Shown here one piece after another: positions 1-6,769 of a DNA stretch of 64,000 nucleotides (the first letter of the stretch is position 1; each line of letters opens with the position of its first letter). The stretch is from Caulobacter sp. Root655 (GTDB taxonomy: Bacteria > Pseudomonadota > Alphaproteobacteria > Caulobacterales > Caulobacteraceae). The position numbers were made by a program, and so were the translations under genes. The DNA is taken from positions 89,090 to 153,089 of the forward strand of contig NZ_LMHC01000022.1 in the NCBI RefSeq assembly GCF_001427665.1, written 5' to 3'. The notes under the pieces were generated by a model, which worked only from the letters and a program-made list of their open reading frames with translations, was not told where the DNA came from and searched no databases.

Positions 1-102
1 TTCGGGCTTCACCTGGGCCTGGGCCGCCCCCGCCAGGGTCAGCAGCGCCGCGACCACCACCATATGGCCCACGCGCATACGTCCAAGATCACTTCGCGTC
101 AT
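1..102 (-). CDS. Exported protein, N-terminal fragment
   Basis: Only the first 34 codons lie in the window; the gene runs off the left edge. The ATG is at 100-102 on the minus strand. The encoded peptide has a basic start (MTRSDLGRMR), a hydrophobic stretch (VVVAALLTLAGAA) and an AQA signal-peptidase-like end, so it is a Sec signal peptide. The mature function cannot be read from this fragment. Confidence 0.6.
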   Translation of the reverse strand, partial: MTRSDLGRMRVGHMVVVAALLTLAGAAQAQVKPE

Positions 103-232
103 GGTTTCGCATCCCCAGCCATCAACCGCTCCGCGCGGATGAACGCCGATCAGGAACGGCGACCCGCACAACCGGTTCCATGGCTACCAGGAGCCCACCG
201 GATGCGTCACGCTTCAAATTCTGGGGAGAAAT

Positions 233-307
233 TGGAGCGGGCGAAGAGATTCGAACTCTCGACCCCAACCTTGGCAAGGTTGTGCTCTACCACTGAGCTA
301 CGCCCGC
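233..307 (-). tRNA. tRNA-Gly (GCC), copy 1
   Basis: On the minus strand this is a complete 75-nt cloverleaf with a 7-bp acceptor stem (GCGGGCG paired with CGCCCGC), a D-arm with GTAGAGC, an anticodon loop TTGCCAA with anticodon GCC, a T-arm with GTTCGAATC, and an encoded CCA. It is identical to copy 2 and lies downstream of it, 46 bp away, so the two probably share a transcript. Confidence 0.97.
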
Positions 308-353
308 ATCCGGGATATTCTAGGTCTCGTTCCACCCCCGGAAAACCGGAGAA

Positions 354-428
354 TGGAGCGGGCGAAGAGATTCGAACTCTCGACCCCAACCTTGGCAAGG
401 TTGTGCTCTACCACTGAGCTACGCCCGC
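354..428 (-). tRNA. tRNA-Gly (GCC), copy 2
   Basis: This 75-nt tRNA has the same sequence as copy 1, with anticodon GCC and encoded CCA. It is the promoter-proximal member on the minus strand. A weak promoter-like pair (TTGCCA and CCATAA about 16 bp apart on the minus strand) lies in the 429-533 gap, which otherwise holds no gene. Confidence 0.97.
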
Positions 429-533
429 ATCGGCGAGGGCTGAAACAGCGCCCCGCGACGAGGAGGCGGCTTATGGCAGAGCGCCTTGCGGTTGGCAAGC
501 GGTCTGAGATGTCGGGCTGTGGACAATGCGAAG

Positions 534-653
534 TCCTCCCCCCGTGGGGGAGGCGGCCGAAGGCCGGTGGGGGGATAGCGCCGAACCGGCCCACCACTCC
601 CCCCACCGTCGGCTTCGCCGACACCTCCCCCACGGGGGGAGGATCTTCTTCTT
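534..653. repeat. Type-1 GC-rich palindromic element, copy A
   Basis: The ends are inverted (GTCCTCCCC on the left, GGGGGAGGA on the right). Inside are two smaller hairpins, one around GGCCGAAGGCC and one around GTCGGCTTCGCCGAC. Three more full copies lie at 5060-5194, 16915-17027 and 21711-21839. This copy lies just upstream of the SDR gene and may supply part of its 5' leader. Confidence 0.8.
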
Positions 654-701
654 GCACAAGCCGCCGTTTTGCCCGCTCATTCCTCCGGGCATTTCGGGGA
701 C

Positions 702-1571
702 TTGAGCGTTTTGCGTCTGTTCGTGTTCGGATTGGGTTATGTCGGCCAGGCCTTCGCCTCGGCCGTGATGCAGAGGGGCTGGACCGTCGCCGCCACGGCG
801 CGCGACGCCGATCGTGCCGCCGCCCTGGGCGCCCAGGGGATCGAGGCGGTCGACGCCGACGACCGCGCGGCGATGACCGCCGCCCTGACCGGCGTCAACG
901 CCGTGCTGATCACCGCCCCGCCCACCGCCGAGGGCTGTCCCGGCCTGGAGGCGGTGATCCCCGCCCTGGCCGCCGCCCAGGCCTTCCCCGACTGGATCGG
1001 CTACCTGTCGACCACCGGCGTCTATGGCGACTTCGAGGGCCGCTGGGTGTTCGAGAGTTCGCCGCTCAAGGCCCAGTCGGTCGAGGGTGCGCGCCGGGTC
1101 GGGGCCGAGCGCGACTGGCGCCAGGTGGGACGCGGCATGGGCCTGACCGTCGCCACCTTCCGCCTGCCGGGCATCTACGGCCCCGGCCGCAGCGCCCTGG
1201 ACCGCCTGCGGGCCGGCGAGGGCCGCCGCATCGTCAAGCCGGGCCAGGTGTTCAGCCGCATCCACCTGGACGACATCGTCTCGGGCCTGCTGGCCTCGCT
1301 GGACCAGCCCCGGGCCGGCGGCGTCTACAATCTGTGCGACGACGAGCCCGCCCCGCCGCAGGATGTCATGGAGCACGCCGCCGGCCTGCTGGGCGTGGCC
1401 GTGCCGCCCGACCTGCCGTTCAACGAACTGGGCCTGTCGCCCGCCACCCGCCGCTTCTACGCCGAGAACAAGCGCGTCTCCAACGCCCTGGCCAAGGCCG
1501 AGCTGGGCTGGCGGCCGAAGTATCCGACGTACCGCGAGGGGCTGGCGGCGATTTTGGAAGGCGGGGGCTAG
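702..1571 (+). CDS. SDR family NAD(P)-dependent epimerase/dehydratase-like protein
   Basis: The protein is an extended-SDR-like, Rossmann-fold enzyme. The N-terminus carries the dinucleotide-binding motif GLGYVG a few residues after the start. A YLSTTGVYG segment near residue 110 is the usual strand and active-site region, and LPGIYGPGR is the typical SDR segment after the catalytic helix. This arrangement resembles the YeeZ-like group of nucleotide-sugar-type SDRs; the substrate is not deducible. Start choice: TTG at 702 (or TTG at 711) puts the GxGxxG motif near the N-terminus. A longer frame opens at TTG 669 but would begin close to the edge of the palindromic element. A GGGGA at 696-700 best fits the 711 start, so the exact start is uncertain. 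Confidence 0.8.
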   Translation: MSVLRLFVFGLGYVGQAFASAVMQRGWTVAATARDADRAAALGAQGIEAVDADDRAAMTAALTGVNAVLITAPPTAEGCPGLEAVIPALAAAQAFPDWIGYLSTTGVYGDFEGRWVFESSPLKAQSVEGARRVGAERDWRQVGRGMGLTVATFRLPGIYGPGRSALDRLRAGEGRRIVKPGQVFSRIHLDDIVSGLLASLDQPRAGGVYNLCDDEPAPPQDVMEHAAGLLGVAVPPDLPFNELGLSPATRRFYAENKRVSNALAKAELGWRPKYPTYREGLAAILEGGG

Positions 1572-1610
1572 GTGCGGACGGGGAGCGTCGCCGCTCATCT
1601 GCCCCCATTT

Positions 1611-1737
1611 CCGCTCATCCCGGCGAATGCCGGGACCCAGATCCTACAACGATGAGGATGATTGGAAGGGCTCAGCGCCATTGGCGTCAGCCTCAAAGCC
1701 ATTCCATCTGGGTCCCGGCATTCGCCGGGATGAGCGG
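1611..1737. repeat. Type-2 palindromic element, copy 1 (perfect 32-bp inverted repeats)
   Basis: Positions 1611-1642 and 1706-1737 are exact reverse complements over 32 bp. Each arm also contains its own small palindrome around CCCGGCGAATGCCGGG. The element sits between the convergent ends of the SDR gene and the small minus-strand gene, where it could fold as a bidirectional terminator. A diverged second copy is at 23453-23533. Confidence 0.85.
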
Positions 1738-1772
1738 ATTTCAAGTTCGGACCAACTTGACCGGCGAAGGCT

Positions 1773-1940
1773 CTAGCCGCACTTCGGCATCGGTTTCTCG
1801 TTGGGACCATCCCAAGAGGCCACCCAGGCGACCACATCGTCATGCTCCACGACCTGGCCATCGTCGGCTGCGCGGAGACCTTCGTCGATGGCGAGGCATT
1901 GCCAATCGCTGCCGCTGATAGATGGGGACGGCTTCATCAT
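1773..1940 (-). CDS. Small antitoxin-like protein, 55 residues
   Basis: The ATG pair at 1935-1940 is preceded by GGAGG at good distance, so I start here rather than at the longer frame (2018), whose extra residues look like noise. The C-terminal half (a GLRAADDGQVVEHDDVV segment followed by AWVASWDGPNEKPMP) resembles the tail of small antitoxins that read '(A)D...GRVV..E.V..W..SWG...ELP.P'. No toxin gene lies beside it, so it is an orphan or its partner has been lost. Function is inferred only from this tail resemblance. Confidence 0.55.
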   Translation of the reverse strand: MMKPSPSISGSDWQCLAIDEGLRAADDGQVVEHDDVVAWVASWDGPNEKPMPKCG

Positions 1941-1993
1941 GTCCTCCGCGAGAGGCCGTGACGATAACGCTGCGTCACGGTCGGTTGTAACCC

Positions 1994-2866
1994 CTACTCC
2001 TCCTCCGCGCTCGCCCACGGCGCCGGGGCCAGGGCCTCCAGGTTCGGCGCGCCCCTGAGGCGCGCCGCCCGCGCCAGGCGGCGGGCGACCAAGTCGCCCT
2101 CGCCGTCCGCCCCGACCAACGCCCGCGCCTCGGCCACCGCCGCGACCAGCCGCTCCAGGTCCTGGGGTCGCGACAGGCGATGGTCGCCGTCCTTGACCAG
2201 GGTGAACACCACGTCGTCGGACGTGAGGGCGTTGGCCAGCTCCAGGGCGTGGGTCCAGGGCACGTCCGGATCGGCGCCGCCCTGCAGGATGCGCACCGGA
2301 ACGTCGATCGGCACGGGCCCCGGCAGGATCGACCAGCGGGCCCCGTCCTCCAGAAGTTCCCGGGTGATCGCGTAGCCGCCGTCGTCATATTCGGACGGCC
2401 GGGTCCAGAACCCGTCGCGGGCGATGGCCGCCCGGGCCGCGTCGGAGAGCTCGGGCTCCATCAGCTTCTCGGTGAAGTCGGGGGCCGGCGCGATCAGCAC
2501 CAGGGCCTTGACCCGGTCGGGCCGGGCGATGGCGGCCAGGCAGGCCAGCCAGCCGCCCATCGAAGAGCCGACCAGCACCAGCGGTCCTTCGGTGAGCTGG
2601 TCGATCACCGCCAGGGCGTCCTCGCGCCAGCGGCTGATCGTGCCCTCGGCGAAGTCGCCGTCCGACTCGCCGTGGCCGAAATAGTCGAAGCGCAGGTAAC
2701 CGCCGCCGGTCGCCTGGGCCTGATCGGCCAGGACCTGGGCCTTCGTGCCGGTCATATCCGAGTGGAATCCGCCCAACCATACAACGGTGGGTTGGGTTCC
2801 GGAGACCGCGCGAAACGCCAACCGCGGATTGTCGCTACGAACCAGGTATTCGGGGGAATCGGTCAT
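1994..2866 (-). CDS. Alpha/beta hydrolase
   Basis: The fold signature is complete: a FDYFGHGESDG segment after the first strands, the nucleophile elbow GSSMGGW with the serine near residue 103, an acidic residue in QGGADPDVPW, and a histidine in KDGDHRLS near the end. No signal peptide is visible, so it is probably cytosolic. The DHRLSRP end and overall order resemble the ABHD10-type serine hydrolases (thioesterase/deacylase type). The substrate is unknown. It is divergent from the glycosyltransferase gene, with only 56 bp between the two starts. Confidence 0.85.
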   Translation of the reverse strand: MTDSPEYLVRSDNPRLAFRAVSGTQPTVVWLGGFHSDMTGTKAQVLADQAQATGGGYLRFDYFGHGESDGDFAEGTISRWREDALAVIDQLTEGPLVLVGSSMGGWLACLAAIARPDRVKALVLIAPAPDFTEKLMEPELSDAARAAIARDGFWTRPSEYDDGGYAITRELLEDGARWSILPGPVPIDVPVRILQGGADPDVPWTHALELANALTSDDVVFTLVKDGDHRLSRPQDLERLVAAVAEARALVGADGEGDLVARRLARAARLRGAPNLEALAPAPWASAEEE

Positions 2867-2922
2867 GGCGCGGCCCTGTTCTATTCGGTAACTACGATCC
2901 CCTAACCCGGTTAGAGCAACGC

Positions 2923-4089
2923 GTGTCCATTCTTCCCGACGATTTCACGCTTCTGCAGGTGACCCCCGAGCTTGAAACGGGCGGAGCCGAGCAGACGACG
3001 ATCGACGTGGCCCACGGCGTGATCGCCGAGGGCGGCAAGGCCCTGGTCGCCACCAAGGGCGGCCGCATGGCCGCGCGGCTGGAGGCCGACGGCGGCCGCC
3101 TGGCCCAGATGCCGGCCCAGAGCAAGAATCCGCTGATCATGCTGGGCAACGCCGCCCGGCTGGTCGACCTGATCCGCCGCGAGAAGGTCAGCCTGGTCCA
3201 CGCCCGCTCGCGCGCCCCGGCCTTCAGCGCCCTGTGGGCGGCGCACGCCACCAAGACGCCGTTCGTGGCCACCTATCACGGGGTCTACAACGCCAAGTCC
3301 AACCTCAAGCGCTGGTACAACGCGGTGATGACCAAGGGCGACCTGGTGATCGCCAATTCCGAGTTCACCCGCGCCCACGTCATCGCCGAGCATGGCATCT
3401 CGCCCGACAAGGTGGTGGCCATCCCGCGCGGCGTCGATCTGACCCGCTTCGAGCCCGGCCTGGTCTCGGCCGAGCGGGTCAAGGCGTTGCGCGACGCCTG
3501 GGGCGTGTCGTCCGAAGACCGCCGCCTGAAGGTGCTGCTGGCCGGGCGCCTGACCCGCTGGAAGGGCCAGGCCATGGTCATCGAGGCCATGGCCCGGATG
3601 AAGGCGGTCGACGACGCCCGCATCCTGCTGCTGCTGGTCGGCGACGACCAGGGCCGCAAGGCCTATCGCGCCGAGCTGGAGCACATGATCGCCCAGGCGG
3701 GACTGCAGGACAGCGTCAAGCTGGTCGGCCATTGCGACGACATGCCGGCCGCCTACCTGGTCGCCGACATCGCCATCGCCCCCTCGCTGGAGCCCGAGGC
3801 CTTCGGCCGCACGGCGGTCGAGCCGCAGGTGATGGGCAAGCCCGTCCTGGCCGCCGACCACGGCGCGGCGCGCGAGACCGTGCTCAACGGCGACACCGGC
3901 TGGCTGGTCAAGCCGGGCGACCCCGAAGCCTGGGCGCAGGCGCTGTCCAACGCCTGCGAAGCGGGCGCGGCGCGGCGCCAGGTCATGGGCATGGCGGCGC
4001 GGGCGCGGGCCCGCAAATTGTATTCGGTTGACGCGATGGTCGAAGCAACGCTCAAGGTCTACGCACGCGTTCTGGAGACGAAGAGTTGA
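2923..4089 (+). CDS. Glycosyltransferase family 4
   Basis: This is a GT-B type retaining glycosyltransferase, likely acting at the cytoplasmic face of the membrane in surface glycan or LPS assembly. The N-terminal domain has the TPELETGGAEQTT loop typical of GT4. The C-terminal domain has LLAGRLTRWKGQ and the donor-binding segment EPEAFGRTAVEPQVMGKPVLA, equivalent to the E(x)7E motif. The start is GTG at 2923. Its stop overlaps the start of the GT9 gene, so the two are translationally coupled. Donor and acceptor cannot be assigned. Confidence 0.9.
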   Translation: MSILPDDFTLLQVTPELETGGAEQTTIDVAHGVIAEGGKALVATKGGRMAARLEADGGRLAQMPAQSKNPLIMLGNAARLVDLIRREKVSLVHARSRAPAFSALWAAHATKTPFVATYHGVYNAKSNLKRWYNAVMTKGDLVIANSEFTRAHVIAEHGISPDKVVAIPRGVDLTRFEPGLVSAERVKALRDAWGVSSEDRRLKVLLAGRLTRWKGQAMVIEAMARMKAVDDARILLLLVGDDQGRKAYRAELEHMIAQAGLQDSVKLVGHCDDMPAAYLVADIAIAPSLEPEAFGRTAVEPQVMGKPVLAADHGAARETVLNGDTGWLVKPGDPEAWAQALSNACEAGAARRQVMGMAARARARKLYSVDAMVEATLKVYARVLETKS

Positions 4090-5057
4090 GCAAGGAAATC
4101 AAGAAGGTCCTGGTGATCAAGCTGGGCGCCCTCGGCGATTTCGTTCTGGCCCTGGCCGCGATGAAGAAGATTCGCGAAGCCCATCCACGCGCCAAGATCA
4201 CCCTGCTGACCACCTCGCCCTTCGAAGCCCTGGCCAAGCTGTCGCCCTATTTCAACACCGTCGAGACCGACGGCCGGCCGGGCGACTTCGGCGACCTGAC
4301 CGCCATGCTCGGCCGCCTGCGCAAGGCGCGCTACGACCGGATCTACGACCTGCAGACCAACAGCCGCACCAACTGGTACTTCCAGGCCCTGCGGCCGTTC
4401 CCGCCGCAATGGTCGGGCATCGCGGCCGGCTGCGCCCTGCCCCAGCGCGGCAAGGCTCGGCTGCACATGCACACCCTGGAGCGCCAGGCCGATCAGCTGA
4501 AGCAGGCCGGCATCTGGCCCGACGCCCCCACCGAGCCCGGCAGCGCCCCGCCGCCGGACCTGTCGTGGATCCTGCGCCGCACCAAGGAAACCCGGCCGGT
4601 GGCCGGCGCGACCGCCAGCAAGCCCTATGTGCTGATGGTGCCCGGCGGCTCGGCCCATCGGCCCGAAAAGCGCTGGCCGGTCGAGAGCTACGCCCAACTC
4701 GCCGCGCTGCTGAAGGCGCGCGGGCTGGACATCGTGGTGATCGGCGGCCCGCAGGAAAGCGCCATGGCCCGCCAGATCCAGAAGGCCGTGGGCCAGGCCC
4801 GCGACCTGACCGGCCGCACCGACTTCGCCCAACTGGCCGTGCTGGGCGCCAAGGCGGCCCTGGTGGTCGGCAACGACACCGGCCCGACCCACCTGCTGGC
4901 CGCGGCCGGCGCGCCGACCATCGCGCTGTTCTCCGACGCCTCGGACCCCGAGCTGTGCGGGCCGCGCGGCCATGTGGCGGTGATCCGCTCGCCGGATCTC
5001 AAGGCCCTGCCGGTCAGCACCGTGGCCAGCGCGGCGATCTCGCTGCTGCCGCGCTAA
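4086..5057 (+). CDS. Glycosyltransferase family 9 (heptosyltransferase-like)
   Basis: The protein begins KKVLVIKLGALGDFVLALAAMKKIR, the usual GT9 N-terminal strand-helix. It contains VPGGSAHRPEKRWP and the GT9 hallmark GNDTGPTHLLAAAGAPTIALF. GT9 enzymes transfer heptose in the LPS inner core from ADP-heptose; here the exact sugar is inferred. The TTG start at 4086 overlaps the GT4 stop by 4 bp. Paired GT4-GT9 genes fit lipopolysaccharide core or O-antigen synthesis. A type-1 palindrome starts 2 bp after the stop. Confidence 0.88.
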   Translation: MSKEIKKVLVIKLGALGDFVLALAAMKKIREAHPRAKITLLTTSPFEALAKLSPYFNTVETDGRPGDFGDLTAMLGRLRKARYDRIYDLQTNSRTNWYFQALRPFPPQWSGIAAGCALPQRGKARLHMHTLERQADQLKQAGIWPDAPTEPGSAPPPDLSWILRRTKETRPVAGATASKPYVLMVPGGSAHRPEKRWPVESYAQLAALLKARGLDIVVIGGPQESAMARQIQKAVGQARDLTGRTDFAQLAVLGAKAALVVGNDTGPTHLLAAAGAPTIALFSDASDPELCGPRGHVAVIRSPDLKALPVSTVASAAISLLPR

Positions 5058-5059
5058 AT

Positions 5060-5194
5060 TCCTCCCCCTGTGGGGGAGGTGGTCGCGAAGCGACCGGTGG
5101 AGGGAGTATTGGGATGGTGGATCGTGGATTTGGCCATCGGCCAACCAATCCCCCCTCCGTCGGCTTCGCCGACACCTCCCCCAAAGGGGGAGGA
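5060..5194. repeat. Type-1 palindromic element, copy B
   Basis: The ends are CCTCCCCCTGTGGGGGAGG on the left and a matching GACACCTCCCCCAAAGGGGG block on the right. Internal hairpins are around GGTCGCGAAGCGACC and GTCGGCTTCGCCGAC. The element fills almost the whole gap between two convergent genes (GT9 and YitT), as expected for something used as a shared terminator. Confidence 0.85.
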
Positions 5195-5199
5195 CTTAC

Positions 5200-5811
5200 C
5201 TAATACCCCTCGTACCGCCCGGGCTTGTGGTTGGCGATGATCACCACGCTCAGCGCCACGGCCGACAGGATCGACAGCAGCAGCTTGTCCCAGTCGATCA
5301 CCGCGAAGGCGGCGATCACCACCAGGCAGTCGGCGGCCATCTGCACCTTGCCGGCGCTGATCCCCCGCCGCTCCTGCAGATACAGCGCCAGCACCCCCAC
5401 CCCGCCGACGCTGGACTTGTGGCGAGCCAGGGCCAGGATCCCCATGCCGATGATCGTGCCGCCGAACACCGCGGCGAACACCGGGTCGACGCCCGTCACC
5501 TTCAGCCAGTGCGGCATGCCCCAGGCCAGGGCCATCAGCAGCAGGTTGGTGGCCAGGGTCTTGCCGGTGAACACCCAGCCCAGGGTGCGCTGGGCCAGGA
5601 CGTAGAACGGGATGTTCAGCAGGAAGAACACCACCCCGACCGGCCAGTGGGTCAGGTAGGAGACGATCAGCGCCACCCCGGCCACGCCGCCGGTCACCAG
5701 GCCGGCGGCCTTCAGCAGGGTCAGGCCCACGGCGATGAAACTGGTCCCGATCAGCAGGGCGTGAACGTCTTCGATGGGCGTGTGGCGGGCGGCGGGCGGA
5801 GGGGTGGTCAT
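5200..5811 (-). CDS. YitT family (DUF161) membrane protein
   Basis: The protein has 203 residues and about five hydrophobic segments, starting with HALLIGTSFIAVGLTLLKAAG. Motifs LVTGGVAGVALI and TIIGMGILALARHKSSVGG are typical of the YitT/DUF161 family. It is a single-domain version without the C-terminal DUF2179 domain of Firmicutes homologues. It is an inner-membrane protein of unknown transport role. The start is the ATG at 5809-5811, with short spacing to a type-1 repeat at its 3' end. Confidence 0.85.
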   Translation of the reverse strand: MTTPPPAARHTPIEDVHALLIGTSFIAVGLTLLKAAGLVTGGVAGVALIVSYLTHWPVGVVFFLLNIPFYVLAQRTLGWVFTGKTLATNLLLMALAWGMPHWLKVTGVDPVFAAVFGGTIIGMGILALARHKSSVGGVGVLALYLQERRGISAGKVQMAADCLVVIAAFAVIDWDKLLLSILSAVALSVVIIANHKPGRYEGY

Positions 5812-5928
5812 GGACGGATGAACGGATCACGACTGGGAATGGAGGCCGGCCCGCGTCGAACGTCTCATCCCCTGGTCACGTCTTGGTCGCGCTCTTGCCG
5901 TAAAAGGCGGGCGTCTTGTGTTCATGCG

Positions 5929-5965
5929 CCTTGATAGCGCGTGACTCCTTCGTCATATATCAAGG
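5929..5965. promoter_or_regulatory. Inverted repeat upstream of infC
   Basis: CCTTGATA at 5929-5936 and TATCAAGG at 5958-5965 are exact inverted copies separated by 21 bp. They lie in the 263-bp gap between the divergent yitT-like gene and infC. This could be an operator or a long-loop hairpin; no factor can be named. Confidence 0.4.
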
Positions 5966-6018
5966 TGCGAACGCGGCGTCCCCCTGGGCGCCGCGCGAAC
6001 TCATTCAACGATACGCTT

Positions 6019-6038
6019 CCGGATCGAGACCGATCCGG
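6019..6038 (+). promoter_or_regulatory. infC leader hairpin
   Basis: A perfect 8-bp stem (CCGGATCG / CGATCCGG, loop AGAC) sits 36 nt upstream of the proposed AUU start of infC. It has no U-run, so it is not a terminator; a role in leader structure is inferred. Confidence 0.45.
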
Positions 6039-6074
6039 CGAGCAAAAGCCCTTAAACAATACCGGAGCCGCCCT

Positions 6075-6608
6075 ATTCGCCGTCCTATGCAAACGCCGCC
6101 CGTCAAGGATGGTCCGCGTATCAACGATGACATCCGCGTCCCTCGCGTCCTGCTGATCGACCAAAATGGCGAGAAGCAAGGCGAGATGCCGATTTCCGCC
6201 GCCCTCGAAGCGGCCGAGGAAGCAGGCCTGGACCTGGTCGAGATCGTTCCCAACGCGAACCCTCCCGTCTGCAAGATCCTGGACTACGGCAAGTTCAAGT
6301 TCCAGGAGCAGAAGAAGAAGAACGAGGCCCGCAAGCGGCAGAAGATCGTCGAGCTCAAGGAAATCAAGCTCCGCCCCAACATCGACATTCACGATTACGA
6401 CGTGAAAGCCAAGTCGATGACGCGGTTCTTCGAGGAAGGCGACAAGGTCAAGGTGACCCTGCGCTTCCGCGGCCGTGAGATGGCGCACCCCGAGCTGGGC
6501 ATGAAGCTGCTGCTGAAGGTCAAGGCCGACTTCGACGAGATCGCCAAGGTCGAGTACGAGCCGCGCATGGAAGGCCGCCAGATGATCATGATCCTGGCGC
6601 CCCGCTAG
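6075..6608 (+). CDS. infC: Translation initiation factor IF-3
   Basis: IF-3 binds the 30S subunit, prevents premature 50S joining and checks start-codon pairing. The N-domain ([17 protein letters not shown], then [15 protein letters not shown]), a lysine-rich linker and the C-domain ([16 protein letters not shown], then [16 protein letters not shown]) are all present. Start: I place it at ATT 6075, because GGAG at 6064-6067 lies 7 nt upstream and the extra residues MRRP match what I recall as the N-terminus of alphaproteobacterial IF-3. The ATG at 6087 would give 173 residues but sits 19 nt from that Shine-Dalgarno. In E. coli infC also starts with AUU and is autoregulated through it. Unlike the usual infC-rpmI-rplT operon, rpmI is 5.7 kb away here. 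Confidence 0.95.
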   Translation: MRRPMQTPPVKDGPRINDDIRVPRVLLIDQNGEKQGEMPISAALEAAEEAGLDLVEIVPNANPPVCKILDYGKFKFQEQKKKNEARKRQKIVELKEIKLRPNIDIHDYDVKAKSMTRFFEEGDKVKVTLRFRGREMAHPELGMKLLLKVKADFDEIAKVEYEPRMEGRQMIMILAPR

Positions 6609-6633
6609 GTTCTGTTCAGCTTCCGACATGCAG

Positions 6634-6665
6634 AACGCCCCGGCCAGCGCCGGGGCGTTTTTCTT
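6634..6665 (+). terminator. Rho-independent terminator after infC
   Basis: An 11-bp perfect stem (AACGCCCCGGC with GCCGGGGCGTT, loop CAGC) runs straight into a T-rich run. It ends the infC transcript and separates it from the S9 peptidase genes. Confidence 0.93.
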
Positions 6666-6769
6666 TGCGGCCAGGCCTTGATCGCCCCCCCAAACGCAAC
6701 CCTACGAGGTGAACAAGCTCGACAGTCTCGCAAGCTTTGCTAGGCTGAGGCGAGTTTGGGGGACTATGC

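Noticed and set aside
353..1918. Long plus-strand frame across a tRNA, repeat and the SDR gene
   Set aside because: It runs over a tRNA and a palindrome in frame; the SDR gene in another frame has the real motifs.
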